A stretch of 64,000 bases of DNA from Vibrio metoecus (GTDB lineage Bacteria > Pseudomonadota > Gammaproteobacteria > Enterobacterales > Vibrionaceae): contig NZ_CP035687.1 in NCBI RefSeq assembly GCF_009665255.1, forward strand, positions 1-64,000, in the 5' to 3' direction. The notes below the pieces were generated by a model, which was not told the DNA's origin, did not search any database, and saw nothing but the letters and a program-made list of their open reading frames with translations. This document shows positions 7,799 to 16,310 of the stretch, piece by piece (within the stretch, counting starts at the first letter, position 1; every line of letters begins with the position of its first letter). The position numbers were made by a program, and so were the translations under genes.

Positions 7799-8452
7799 AT
7801 GAAGTTAAACGCAAAGATAATCACTGTTATTACGTTGTTAGTTTTGCCAATCCTATTTATAGGTTCCAAGTATCTAACTGATACAGGTCAATATAAGGCT
7901 GAACAAGAATTTCAACGTATTGTGCCTCAATTAAAGCAAATTGCTGAGAATACGAGTCAAGCATATCGTTTCCCACTCGACACACGAGCGGTGTTACAAG
8001 GTTTTGCTTCATTCAATACATCATCAAGTTTTCACAATCTTTATCATGCTGCCATTGACTACTATGCAGAAGTGGGAGATCCAGTTTATGCAATCTCAGA
8101 TGGTGTTGTGAGTTACTCTGGGTATATGAGTGGATATCCAGGCTTGGTGATCATAGACCATGAAAAAGATGGCCTTTATTCTCTGTATGGACATCTCTCA
8201 ATGAAAAAATGGATGGTATCGTTAGGTGAAGTTAAGAAAGGCGACTTGTTGGGGTATATCGCGGAGCCTTCAGAAGATTTTGGTATTGGCCCTTTCGCTC
8301 ATATCCATTTCGCTATCCGATTTGGTTCGAAAAAGGACTATTCAGAAAATGGCGTTGATCGATGGATGGCGGGGTATACGCCTATGCATCCAGTATTTGA
8401 AGGTTTCATTGACCCAGAAAAGTTTATTGCTTTAACAATGTCTGGCAAATAG
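7799..8452 (+). CDS. M23 family peptidase (LytM-like)
   Basis: 217 aa. An N-terminal signal anchor (I-I-T-V-I-T-L-L-V-L-P-I-L-F, 7-20) precedes a LytM/M23 domain. Zinc ligands are visible as His83 and Asp87 (H-x-x-x-D) and His170 of the H-I-H motif; His132 (Y-G-H-L) and His168 are the expected catalytic histidines. M23 enzymes cut peptidoglycan cross-bridges; with all metal residues kept, this one is probably active in the periplasm. No coiled coil or LysM domain is present, so it may be a stand-alone enzyme. Confidence 0.88.
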   Translation: MKLNAKIITVITLLVLPILFIGSKYLTDTGQYKAEQEFQRIVPQLKQIAENTSQAYRFPLDTRAVLQGFASFNTSSSFHNLYHAAIDYYAEVGDPVYAISDGVVSYSGYMSGYPGLVIIDHEKDGLYSLYGHLSMKKWMVSLGEVKKGDLLGYIAEPSEDFGIGPFAHIHFAIRFGSKKDYSENGVDRWMAGYTPMHPVFEGFIDPEKFIALTMSGK

Positions 8453-8457
8453 GCGTA

Positions 8458-8579
8458 TAACAAACGCCTCAAGAGGGACTGTCAACGCGTGGCGTTTCCA
8501 GTCCCATTGAGCTGCGGTGGTTGCAGTTGTTGTGTTTGAGTTTAGTGGTATGCGTTGCCAGCCCCTTAGGCGGGCGTTA
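8458..8579 (+). repeat. attC 13 (VCR)
   Basis: Closes the M23 peptidase cassette. Confidence 0.93.
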
Positions 8580-8697
8580 TGTGCTTTTCTAACTCATTGA
8601 AATTATTATGCTGTCATAAAGATGTCAGGTTCATGTCGTAGGATTCGAGCAATTTTATCGGTAATTTATTTATCGGTTCAGCGGAAAGGAAATTGTC

Positions 8698-9165
8698 ATG
8701 CTTATCAGAAAACTCAGACTAAAACATGGTTGGTCTCAAGATCAATTGGCTGAGCTAAGTGGTTTGAGCATACGAACAGTTCAAAGAATTGAACGAGGTG
8801 AAAAGCCAAGTTTGGAGTCACTAAAATCCCTTGCTGCTGTGTTTGAAATTAATGTTTCAGAACTACAACAGGAGTCGGACATGAGCAATGATGTAAAAGT
8901 TACTGATGAAGAACAAATAGTTATCGATCAGGTGCGAGCCATAAAAAGCTTTTACTCTCATTTAATCACTTACTTAGTGGTTATTGGGTTTCTATTTGTT
9001 TTGAATTTATTCACAAGTTCAGACTATATATGGGCATGGTGGCCTGCACTGGGTTGGGGAATTGGTGTGATAAATCATGGGCTAAATGCTTTTGAAGTGT
9101 TTGATTTATTTGGTGCTAAATGGGAAAAACGTCAAATAGAAAAGCGGTTAGGTCGAAAGCTATAA
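8698..9165 (+). CDS. XRE-type regulator with C-terminal 2TM domain
   Basis: 155 aa. Residues 2-57 are a helix-turn-helix of the Cro/C1 type (I-R-K-L-R-L-K-H-G-W-S-Q-D-Q-L-A, then G-L-S-I-R-T-V-Q-R-I-E-R-G). Residues about 80-150 hold the 2TM domain: S-H-L-I-T-Y-L-V-V-I-G-F-L-F-V-L, then W-A-W-W-P-A-L-G-W-G-I-G. It is a membrane-bound DNA-binding protein, probably sensing an envelope or signal state. A 118-bp leader before the ATG may hold its promoter; no clear -35/-10 pair was found. GGAAAGGAAA lies 5-14 bp before ATG. Confidence 0.88.
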   Translation: MLIRKLRLKHGWSQDQLAELSGLSIRTVQRIERGEKPSLESLKSLAAVFEINVSELQQESDMSNDVKVTDEEQIVIDQVRAIKSFYSHLITYLVVIGFLFVLNLFTSSDYIWAWWPALGWGIGVINHGLNAFEVFDLFGAKWEKRQIEKRLGRKL

Positions 9166-9174
9166 GCACGCACA

Positions 9175-9296
9175 TAACAAACGCCTCAAGAGGGACTGTC
9201 AACGCGTGGCGTTTCCAGTCCCAATGAGCCACGGTGGTTATGGCTGTTACGTTTGAATTTAGTGTCATGCGTTGCCAGCCCCTTAGGCGGGCGTTA
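9175..9296 (+). repeat. attC 14 (VCR)
   Basis: Closes the XRE-2TM cassette; central GCCACGG variant. Confidence 0.93.
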
Positions 9297-9328
9297 GGCA
9301 ATATTTCGTGAGCTTCAGAGAGAAATAA

Positions 9329-9796
9329 ATGTCAGAACATTCAGCAATAGTGAGCTGGAAACGTAAAAATTCCGAAGCTTTCACTGATAATCAGTACAGT
9401 CGTGCTCACGCTTGGGAGTTCGATGGTGGTTCAAAGATATTAGCTTCAGCATCACCTCATGTTGTACCAGTTCCCCTGTCTGTTGAAGCCAATGTAGATC
9501 CGGAAGAGGCTTTTGTTGCGGCATTATCAAGCTGTCATATGTTGGTCTTTTTATCTATTGCAGCAAAGCAAAGATACCTTGTTGAAAGTTATACAGACAA
9601 TGCAGTTGGTATTTTAGGGAAGAACAGCAAAGGTAAAACCTCAGTAACTAAGGTTGTGCTACGACCTCAAGTGGTCTTTTCAGGCGCTTCCAAGCCAACG
9701 TTACAGCAGCTCGAAAAGATGCATCATTTGGCTCATGAGAATTGTTTTATTGCTAATTCGGTTGAAACGGAAGTAGTGGCTGAAATTATTGCCTAA
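9329..9796 (+). CDS. OsmC family peroxiredoxin-like protein (copy 1)
   Basis: 155 aa. The two redox cysteines of OsmC/Ohr proteins are present: Cys69 in A-L-S-S-C-H-M-L and Cys139 in H-E-N-C-F-I-A-N-S. OsmC proteins reduce organic hydroperoxides in the cytosol. A close paralogue is at 59928. Start ATG at 9329 follows AGAGAGAAAT. The stop TAA is supplied by the next attC. Confidence 0.88.
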   Translation: MSEHSAIVSWKRKNSEAFTDNQYSRAHAWEFDGGSKILASASPHVVPVPLSVEANVDPEEAFVAALSSCHMLVFLSIAAKQRYLVESYTDNAVGILGKNSKGKTSVTKVVLRPQVVFSGASKPTLQQLEKMHHLAHENCFIANSVETEVVAEIIA

Positions 9797-9915
9797 CAAA
9801 CGCCTTAAGAGGGACTGTCAACGCGTGGCGTTTCCAGTCCCATTGAGCCGCGGTGGTTACGGTTGTTATGTTTGAGTTTAGTGTTATGCGTTGCCAGCCC
9901 CTTAGGCGGGCGTTA
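9794..9915 (+). repeat. attC 15 (VCR)
   Basis: TAA doubles as the OsmC stop; CCTTAAG variant in the left arm. Confidence 0.93.
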
Positions 9916-10012
9916 GGCGATAGTAGACATCAACAGGTATTGATGGTGATAATGCGTTCCTTTGTTATCAATCTCTAAATTTATATTTGGCTCATAATCA
10001 AGGTTACAATCG

Positions 10013-10984
10013 ATGCGTACTCCATTCCGTTTTATCTTATCCTTATTTGGGCGAGCTAATTCTCATGAAGCGACAGAGCTCATTACTGGAGCAGATGAAA
10101 CAAAGGTTGTTTTCAATGAACCAGTGATGAAAAGAGTGCTGGAGAGTCATCTTGATAATTTAGAAGGTAAGCAGCGTGTTTATGATGCGATCTTAGAGCG
10201 TCTTATCAATACCAACCAGTTTTCATTGAGCATTGCGGAAAAAAACTGTTTTGGATTTGAAACTGGGTATCGCAACCTTTGCACGCTATTTGCGATTGGT
10301 CACTATCTACCATCAGTCGCACATGATGAGGTAGTAGAGCATTTTTTCTCTGCACAACAGTACGCGATATTATGGTTACGCCAGATGAATCAACCGAAAG
10401 GGGATCTCATCCCCTTTCAATACCAAGGGGTAGATTTTGCAATTCCAGCCCAAGGCAGAACGGAGCATATTCAGTCGCTTGATTGGCTTGATATGCTTTA
10501 CCTCACTATTGTCACGGGGCGTAATGAGGATTTAAATTTATTAATAGAACTTCTGCATAAGGGGCAAGTGGCATGGCGCTCGGAGCAAGGTCGGTATCAT
10601 CTTGAAATAGTGCTGCATATGCTTGGCTTGCAAGCGAACAGTGATATTACTGATTTAATCAATCGGTTTATTGCCCATATCCAGCGAGAAGGCCAAACAC
10701 CTAAGGAGCGCATTCCTAGTTACCACGGGATTACAGTGACCTTAGGCTTTTTTGATGTGATGCAGGCTATACATCAACAAGACCAAGTGGCGTATAACCT
10801 ATCCATGCATCGCGCTTTAGAAATGCATAAAGAATGGTGGACTCACGATAAGGATTTTAAAACAGATGCTAATGGTTATATTTCATTACATCTCCTCACG
10901 GCAGCCAAATATGCGTATGAAAAATATGGCTACACACTGGATGTGGAGTCAGATTACATACCCAATTATCTCTACCAGAGATAG
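10013..10984 (+). CDS. Imm49 family immunity protein (copy 1)
   Basis: 323 aa, all helical in appearance. The C-terminal block is typical of immunity 49 proteins: A-L-E-M-H-K-E-W-W, then G-Y-I-S-L-H-L-L-T-A-A-K-Y-A-Y and V-E-S-D-Y-I-P-N-Y-L at the end. Imm49 proteins neutralise polymorphic toxins delivered by secretion systems. No toxin gene lies next to it, so it would be an orphan immunity gene. A paralogue of the same length follows at 11681, and both share a similar leader of about 97 bp, which may hold a promoter. Confidence 0.72.
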   Translation: MRTPFRFILSLFGRANSHEATELITGADETKVVFNEPVMKRVLESHLDNLEGKQRVYDAILERLINTNQFSLSIAEKNCFGFETGYRNLCTLFAIGHYLPSVAHDEVVEHFFSAQQYAILWLRQMNQPKGDLIPFQYQGVDFAIPAQGRTEHIQSLDWLDMLYLTIVTGRNEDLNLLIELLHKGQVAWRSEQGRYHLEIVLHMLGLQANSDITDLINRFIAHIQREGQTPKERIPSYHGITVTLGFFDVMQAIHQQDQVAYNLSMHRALEMHKEWWTHDKDFKTDANGYISLHLLTAAKYAYEKYGYTLDVESDYIPNYLYQR

Positions 10985-11002
10985 TACATCTGCAAAATCG
11001 CC

Positions 11003-11125
11003 TAACAAACGCCTCAAGAGGGACTGTCAACGCGCGGCGTTTTCAGTCCCAATGAGCCGTAGTGGTTACGGCTGGTGTGTTTTAGTTTTGTGTTAATGCG
11101 TTGCCAGCCCCTTAGGCGGGCGTTA
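11003..11125 (+). repeat. attC 16 (VCR)
   Basis: Closes the first Imm49 cassette; GCCGTAG and TTTTCAG variants. Confidence 0.92.
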
Positions 11126-11177
11126 TGCGCCTATCATGAAAAATCAGCTATATCTGCAAAATTTAAAAGGATAGAAA

Positions 11178-11462
11178 TTGAGCAAGGTAATTCTAAAAGG
11201 CTACATTATTGTTCCACAAGCAGAACTAACAGCGGTTATCAGCGAGCTAGAAAATCATATTCGTTTGACGAGATTAGAGGATGGTTGTCTGATTTTTGAA
11301 GTCACGCAAAACGAAGAAAACCCATGTCGATTCGATGTTTATGAAGAGTTTAGAGATCAAACTGCTTTTGATAGGCATCAGCTAAGAGTTAAATCGTCTA
11401 CGTGGGGTAAAGTTTCCGTTAATGTTGAACGTAATTATGAAGTTACGGTGAGTTGCGCATAA
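11178..11462 (+). CDS. ABM family (antibiotic biosynthesis monooxygenase) protein (copy 1)
   Basis: 94 aa from TTG at 11178, supported by AAAAGGA 7 bp before it and by the lack of a better start. The pattern fits the ABM dimeric alpha-beta barrel: E-L-E-N-H-I-R-L-T-R-L-E-D-G-C-L-x-F-E-V, then F-D-V-Y-E-E-F-R-D-Q-T-A-F-D-R-H-Q. ABM proteins include cofactor-free monooxygenases and quinone-handling enzymes; the substrate is unknown. The copy at 43237 differs by Phe to Val in one place. The TAA stop is the first triplet of the attC. Confidence 0.83.
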   Translation: MSKVILKGYIIVPQAELTAVISELENHIRLTRLEDGCLIFEVTQNEENPCRFDVYEEFRDQTAFDRHQLRVKSSTWGKVSVNVERNYEVTVSCA

Positions 11463-11582
11463 CAAACGCCTCAAGAGGGACTGTCAACGCGCGGCGTTTC
11501 CAGTCCCAATGAGCCGCGGTGGTTTCGGTTGTTGTGTTTGAGTTTAGTGGTAATGCGTTGCCAGCCCCTTAGGCGGGCGTTA
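11460..11582 (+). repeat. attC 17 (VCR)
   Basis: TAA doubles as the ABM stop; appears identical to the attC behind the second ABM copy (43519). Confidence 0.93.
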
Positions 11583-11680
11583 GGCGATAGTAGACATCGA
11601 CAGGTATTGATTGTGATAATGCGAGCCATTGTTATCAATCTCTAGATTTATATGTGGCTCATAATCAAAGGTTACAATCG

Positions 11681-12652
11681 ATGCGTACTCCATTCCGTTT
11701 TATCTTATCCTTACTTGGGCGAGCCAATTCTCATGAAGCGACAGAGCTCATTACTGGGGCAGACGAAACAAAGGTTGTTTCCAATGAGCCTGTGATGAAA
11801 AGAGCGCTGAAGACTCATATTAAAAATTTAGAAGGTAAGCAGCGTGTTTATGATGCGACCTTAGAGAGTTTTATTAAAACCAACCAGTTTTCATTGAGCA
11901 TTGCGGAAAAAAACTGTTTTGGATTTGAAACTGGGTATCGAGACCTTTGCACGCTATTTGCGATTGGTCACTATCTACCATCAGTCGCAGACTCTGAGGT
12001 AGTAGAGCATTTTTTCTCTGCTCAACAGTACGCCATATTATGGTTACGCCAGATGAATCAACCGAAAGGGGAGCTCATCCCCTTTCAATACCAAGGGGTA
12101 GATTTTGCAATTCCAGCCCAAGGTAGGAACGATAAGATTAGATCTTTCGCATGGCTTGACATGATCTACCTTACTATTGTGACGGGTCGCAATGAAGATT
12201 TAAATCTGCTGATGGGGCTTTTACATAAGGAACAAATCGAGTTCAGCGGCCTGAATGCTCGTTATCATCTTGAGATAGTGCTGCATATGCTTGGTTTGCA
12301 AGCGAGCAGTGATATTACCGGCTTAATGGATGGTTTTGTTGCCCATATCCAGCGGGAGAACCAAACTCAGCAAGAGCGCAGAGTGAGCTCACATGGAATT
12401 AGAGTGACTCTAGGCTTTTTTGATGTGATGCAAGCTATACATCAGCAAGACCAAGTAGCGTATAACCTATCCATGCATCGCGCTTTAGAAATGCATAAAG
12501 AGTGGTGGACACGCGGTAAGGATTTTAAAAGAGATCCGAAAGGTTATATTTCATTACATCTCCTCACGGCAGCCAAATATGCGTATGAAAAATATGGCTA
12601 CACACTGGATGTGGAGTCCGATTACATACCCAATTATCTCTACCAGAGATAA
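11681..12652 (+). CDS. Imm49 family immunity protein (copy 2)
   Basis: 323 aa, aligned end to end with the protein at 10013 without gaps. Differences cluster around residues 36-62 and 150-245, while the N-terminal 30 and C-terminal 60 residues are almost the same. This is the pattern expected if the middle binds different toxin variants, but that is inference. ATG at 11681 is used to match copy 1; an in-frame start at 11654 adds nine residues. Confidence 0.72.
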   Translation: MRTPFRFILSLLGRANSHEATELITGADETKVVSNEPVMKRALKTHIKNLEGKQRVYDATLESFIKTNQFSLSIAEKNCFGFETGYRDLCTLFAIGHYLPSVADSEVVEHFFSAQQYAILWLRQMNQPKGELIPFQYQGVDFAIPAQGRNDKIRSFAWLDMIYLTIVTGRNEDLNLLMGLLHKEQIEFSGLNARYHLEIVLHMLGLQASSDITGLMDGFVAHIQRENQTQQERRVSSHGIRVTLGFFDVMQAIHQQDQVAYNLSMHRALEMHKEWWTRGKDFKRDPKGYISLHLLTAAKYAYEKYGYTLDVESDYIPNYLYQR

Positions 12653-12670
12653 TTCATCTGCAAAATCGCC

Positions 12671-12791
12671 TAACAAACGCCTCAAAGGGACTGCCAACGC
12701 GTGGCGTTTCCAGTCCCATTGAGCCGCGGTGGTTACGGTTGTTGTGTTTGAGTTTAGTGTTATGCGTTGTCAGCCCCTTAGGCGGGCGTTA
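12671..12791 (+). repeat. attC 18 (VCR)
   Basis: Closes the second Imm49 cassette; has the CCTCAAAGGGACTGCC variant of the left arm. Confidence 0.92.
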
Positions 12792-12808
12792 GGTCACGAC
12801 GGGATCAC

Positions 12809-12934
12809 ATGAGCAATGTAAGATGGTGTCGAGTGAGTATTGAAGAGCAAATAGGGTATAGAGGAAATAAGGCAAAAAGGACGAATATTGGTCATTTCTA
12901 TGATACCCTTAAGGCGCTTTCGTGCGCACCTTAA
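12809..12934 (+). CDS. Small ORF, 41 aa, hypothetical
   Basis: The only sizeable frame in a 287-bp cassette: starts M-S-N-V-R-W-C-R-V-S-I-E-E-Q and ends A-L-S-C-A-P. GGGA lies 5 bp before the ATG. Basic and cysteine-containing; no family recognised. It may be a chance frame in an otherwise ORF-less cassette, and positions 12935-13078 show nothing else. Confidence 0.3.
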   Translation: MSNVRWCRVSIEEQIGYRGNKAKRTNIGHFYDTLKALSCAP

Positions 12935-13078
12935 TCGGGGCACGATTGAAGAGTGACGCCCGCAAGACCTCAAGGTAGAGCTATGACAAATACTTCGGCT
13001 TCGATTTTTGTCTTTTTCTTCAATTCCATTTGATAATCAATAATTAACGAGAGACCTTGTACGAATTTGGTCGTGACC

Positions 13079-13198
13079 TAACAATCGATTCAAGACAGAT
13101 TCGCAACGCATAGCATTCGCGTCATGCTTGAACATGAGTGTTTACGTTGTTATGCGTTGAGTTGGTTTAGGCGTTGCTCACTGCTTAATCGGGCGTTA
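13079..13198 (+). repeat. attC 19 (diverged)
   Basis: Ends TAACAATCGATT and CTTAATCGGGCGTTA; the outer arms match each other (ATCGATTCAAG with CTTAATCGGG) but the middle is unlike VCR. Confidence 0.85.
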
Positions 13199-13216
13199 TG
13201 TTTATCGGAGAAGTTC

Positions 13217-13531
13217 ATGGTCAATTGGCCTTGTGTTCTGAAATTAGATGGTGACGATGAGCTCGTTTATTTGGGTTCTGAAGCTGATTTGAATTGCGAG
13301 TGTGTGGATCTAATCGTTAGTCCAAGCGATCGAATCATTGATTCTGAAGGTTTTGTCTATTCAATAGTTTCAGAGGGCTCAGCAGTTAACTTGATTGGAA
13401 ACTCAATCCAGATTTCAGCAGAGGAAGCGTCTAGATTGATTCAACGTCATGAATTCTGTTTAGCGGAAGTCTGTTTGACAAAAATTCAGTTTGAAACAGT
13501 CACTGAAGCATTTAACTGTTTGAAATCTTAG
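13217..13531 (+). CDS. DUF4144-like protein
   Basis: 104 aa. The N-terminus V-N-W-P-C-V-L-K-L-D-G-D-D-E-L-V-Y-L and the overall length match what I recall of DUF4144 proteins in Vibrio; function unknown. ATG at 13217 is preceded by CGGAGAAG. The longer frame from 13124 would start within attC and is rejected. Confidence 0.6.
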   Translation: MVNWPCVLKLDGDDELVYLGSEADLNCECVDLIVSPSDRIIDSEGFVYSIVSEGSAVNLIGNSIQISAEEASRLIQRHEFCLAEVCLTKIQFETVTEAFNCLKS

Positions 13532-13543
13532 GCTAAATAAACA

Positions 13544-13664
13544 TAACAAAGCGTTCAAGAGGGACTTGGCACGCGTGGCATTTTCAGTTTGCGTTGAGTT
13601 TGGTGGTTACGGTACTGTGCGGTAGCTTTTGTATTGCATGCCTGCGCCCCTTAACGCGGCGTTA
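13544..13664 (+). repeat. attC 20 (diverged)
   Basis: TAACAAAGCGTTCAAGAGGG left end and CCCCTTAACGCGGCGTTA right end; same subtype as the site at 38291. Confidence 0.88.
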
Positions 13665-13681
13665 TAAGCCAAGGAGAAATT

Positions 13682-14116
13682 GTGGTTACATTTAGGGAAA
13701 TGGATATTTCCGATTACAACGAAGTGATTGCTTTATGGGCTACTACTGAAAACTTATCCTTAAGAGATGCAGATTCTCTGCCAAACATCGAAGCTTATTT
13801 GAAAAGAAATCAAGGTTTAAGCTTTGTCGCAGTTTCAGATTCTGTTGTGATTGGCGCTGTTTTGGTTGGTACAGATGGTAGGCGAGGTTACGTACAACAT
13901 CTGGCGGTATCATTTGACTTTCGAGGCCAAGGGATCGGTAAGTCTTTAATTCAAAAAGCGACAGATGCACTATCAAGAATTGGCATTTCTAAGACGCATT
14001 TGTTTGTGTTGATTGAGAATGTTGCGGCACAAGACTTCTATACTAAGTTAGATTGGTATCCTAGAGATGAAATCCGTATGTTTTCGTACAACAGTTCGAG
14101 TAATCCAGAAGTATAG
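13682..14116 (+). CDS. GNAT acetyltransferase
   Basis: 144 aa from GTG at 13682 with AAGGAG upstream. Motif A is clear: V-Q-H-L-A-V-S-F-D-F-R-G-Q-G-I-G-K-S-L-I (about 71-90), then N-V-A-A-Q-D-F-Y-T-K-L-D-W near 118-130. Substrate unknown. Confidence 0.85.
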   Translation: MVTFREMDISDYNEVIALWATTENLSLRDADSLPNIEAYLKRNQGLSFVAVSDSVVIGAVLVGTDGRRGYVQHLAVSFDFRGQGIGKSLIQKATDALSRIGISKTHLFVLIENVAAQDFYTKLDWYPRDEIRMFSYNSSSNPEV

Positions 14117-14128
14117 GGTTCGGGCTTA

Positions 14129-14250
14129 TAACAAACGCCTCAAGAGGGACTGTCAACGCGCGGCGTTTCCAGTCCCAATAGGCTGCGGTGGTTACGGCTG
14201 TTGTGTTTGAGTTTAGTGTTATGCGTTGCCAGCCCCTTAGGCGGGCGTTA
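14129..14250 (+). repeat. attC 21 (VCR)
   Basis: Closes the 13682 GNAT cassette; AATAGGCTGCGG variant in the centre. Confidence 0.93.
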
Positions 14251-14267
14251 GCTGCTATCGAGAAAAG

Positions 14268-14564
14268 ATGATTCGACATTTATTGATTATAAAATTTAAA
14301 CAATCCGCAGACTCATTAGAAATTGAAAAGTTAAAAGGCTTGTTTGCGGCGATGCCGGAAAAAGTCGATGGTGTCCTTGCTGTTGAGTGGGGAGAAAACG
14401 ATAGCCCCGAAGGCAAAAATCAAGGTTTCACGCATTCGGTTTTAATGACATTTGCCGACGAAGCGGGTCGTCAAAACTATTTGCCACATCCAGAGCACGA
14501 CGCACTTAAGCAAGTGTTTCGCCCGTTGCTCGAAGACATCGTGGTTTTTGATTACACAATCTAG
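14268..14564 (+). CDS. Dabb (stress-responsive A/B barrel) family protein
   Basis: 98 aa. Starts M-I-R-H-L-L-I-I-K-F-K, the usual first strand of Dabb proteins, with E-W-G-E-N near 40, F-T-H-S-V-L-M-T-F near 54-62 and Y-L-P-H-P-E-H near 71-77, all family hallmarks. Dimeric ferredoxin-like barrel; the biochemical role is generally unknown. Confidence 0.85.
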   Translation: MIRHLLIIKFKQSADSLEIEKLKGLFAAMPEKVDGVLAVEWGENDSPEGKNQGFTHSVLMTFADEAGRQNYLPHPEHDALKQVFRPLLEDIVVFDYTI

Positions 14565-14580
14565 AAGTGGGTAGCGCAGC

Positions 14581-14699
14581 TAACAAACTGTTCAAGTAGA
14601 TTCGGCATGCGTGGCATTTTGGGTTTGCGTTGGTTTTAGTGATGACGTAGTGTTGCGGAAGCTTTTGTAGTGCATGCCTCACTACTTAACAGGGCGTTA
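14581..14699 (+). repeat. attC 22 (diverged)
   Basis: TAACAAACTGTTCAAG left, ACTACTTAACAGGGCGTTA right; the inner part has CGGCATGCG matched by TGCATGCCT. Confidence 0.87.
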
Positions 14700-14782
14700 T
14701 GTGCCTTTCATGTGAAGCGACAAACATTATGTGCAACCATTAACTTATAGAATGGCTAAAATTTCATATTTTAGAGGGTGTT

Positions 14783-15046
14783 ATGGCTTTTAGCAGCAAG
14801 GTTAAAGTGGTGATTTCAGTGGTCGCTATAGCATTGTCTTCACTTTTACTGTCTCTTGATATGTTTGGTGTCATTCCATTTCTGGTTCTAGTTGTGTCAT
14901 TTTTTACCCTAATTATTCAAGGTGGGCTGTGCCTTCTTGGGTACAAAAATGGTGACGTTTTCGATGCTTATCAAGACCTAGAAAGAACAGAAGCAACGGC
15001 ACTAACTAATCTGTTCAAAGACAAGAAGGATTGTGAAAAACACTAA
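14783..15046 (+). CDS. Small membrane protein, two TM segments
   Basis: 87 aa. Hydrophobic helices at about 8-27 and 30-52, then a charged tail (D-A-Y-Q-D-L-E-R-T-E-A-T-A-L). GAGGG precedes the ATG. Family not recognised. Its cassette is flanked by two diverged attC sites (14581, 15057), suggesting it came from another species. Confidence 0.65.
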   Translation: MAFSSKVKVVISVVAIALSSLLLSLDMFGVIPFLVLVVSFFTLIIQGGLCLLGYKNGDVFDAYQDLERTEATALTNLFKDKKDCEKH

Positions 15047-15056
15047 CCACGGCACA

Positions 15057-15179
15057 TAACAAACAATTTAAGAGGGATTCCCAACGCTTGGTATTTTTGC
15101 TTCTACTTCAAGTTTAGTGTTTATGGCACAATGCTTTAGGTTTGGGTGGTAGCGTTGCTCACCCCTTAATTGGGCGTTA
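15057..15179 (+). repeat. attC 23 (diverged)
   Basis: TAACAAACAATTTAAG left and CTTAATTGGGCGTTA right; arms differ from VCR but match each other. Confidence 0.87.
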
Positions 15180-15275
15180 AGTGTTCTTAGATTGGGTGCA
15201 TTCTATACATTATGGTGGTTAATATAGAAAGCAAGCTGGCACGTACACAAGTTTAACTTCAATAGGAGATTTTAT

Positions 15276-15656
15276 ATGAACGAAGAGTGCCCCAAATGTG
15301 GAGCGAAATTTTCGGTAACTGAAATCGGTGGTGGTGGAATCTGTGGAGCTTGTCGAGAGCCAATTGATTGCCCTTACTGCCATGAAACTGTTAGAGAAGA
15401 GCGTACTACAGGAACATTTTCCTCGACACTTATAAAAGTCCCTAACAGCCTACTTTCTCGATATCTTGGTATTTCTGATGACGATTGGGAAGAAATGGGA
15501 GCTGAGCTTAATGCAAACACTGGCAATAGTGGTGATATGACTTACTGCTATTGGTTCATGGTTCCAGAGGATACTCCTGAGGAAATTTTGCATAAAACTG
15601 GTTGGAAAACTGGACAAATGATCGATGATATTCCCTTGGATGTTGTAGATAACTAA
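15276..15656 (+). CDS. Zinc-ribbon protein of unknown function
   Basis: 126 aa. Three C-x-x-C pairs lie in the first 36 residues (Cys5/8, Cys23/26, Cys32/35), enough for one or two zinc sites. The rest is acidic with no motif. AGGAG stands before the ATG. A similar small Cys-pair protein is at 60986, but the two are not obvious homologues. Confidence 0.65.
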   Translation: MNEECPKCGAKFSVTEIGGGGICGACREPIDCPYCHETVREERTTGTFSSTLIKVPNSLLSRYLGISDDDWEEMGAELNANTGNSGDMTYCYWFMVPEDTPEEILHKTGWKTGQMIDDIPLDVVDN

Positions 15657-15693
15657 GGTGACTACTAAGAACTTATTCTGGTGCAAGAACACT

Positions 15694-15816
15694 TAACAAA
15701 CGCCTCAAGAGGGACTGTCAACGCGTAGCGTTTCCAGTCCCAATGAGCCGCGGTGGTTGCAGTTGTTGTGTTTGAGTTTGGCGTTAATGCGTTGCCAGCC
15801 CCTTAGGCGGGCGTTA
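15694..15816 (+). repeat. attC 24 (VCR)
   Basis: Closes the zinc-ribbon cassette. Confidence 0.93.
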
Positions 15817-16164
15817 GCTTAAAACAATTAAAATCAATTGTTTGCTGCTTGTTCTTTCTTCCGTTGGCAGCTCGTTTAGGTTTCTCGGCAAATCGGCATT
15901 GTTTGCCAACGCGAGTTTTTAGCGGTTGTCTCAATTGAGTTTTCGGGTTGCGCGAGGTTAGCCAATTTGGCGCAAAGTCGCTGTGGAAGTTTTGCTTTCG
16001 CTTTGAGTTTTCCGAAAACGTGTTGTCAAAATTTACTGATTTTTAAAGCAAATGAACGGCCACAAAGCTTGAGCCAGTTCGGGTTTTAAAACTCAAGCGG
16101 TTTGTTGGTTTCTCAAATCGGGTTAATCTCAGCTTTGGTTAATCTAAGGTGCTGAAATTTAAGC
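15817..16164. other. ORF-less cassette, short family B member (copy 1)
   Basis: 348 bp with no plausible gene. Starts GCTTAAAACA and ends GCTGAAATTTAAGC; resembles the 37940 cassette and one repeat unit of the long family B cassettes. Confidence 0.75.
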
Positions 16165-16284
16165 TAACAAACTGCTTAAGCGGGATTCGCAATGCGTGGC
16201 ATTTTTGGCATGCGGTGGGTTTCGTGATTCAGGCGGTGTGCGGTAGCTTTCGCAGTGCATTGCTCACCCCTTAGCAGGGCGTTA
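16165..16284 (+). repeat. attC 25 (diverged)
   Basis: TAACAAACTGCTTAAGCGGG left, CCCCTTAGCAGGGCGTTA right. Confidence 0.87.
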
Positions 16285-16310
16285 TGCGTTTTATCGATTA
16301 GAGAAATATC

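Noticed and set aside
9116..9301. Reading frames through attC, with repeated starts such as M-T-V-P-L-E-A-F-V, N-A-R-L-R-G-W-Q-R or C-Q-P-L-R-R-A-L
   Set aside because: They are the same attC DNA translated in different frames; real gene starts lie after the site, next to a ribosome site.
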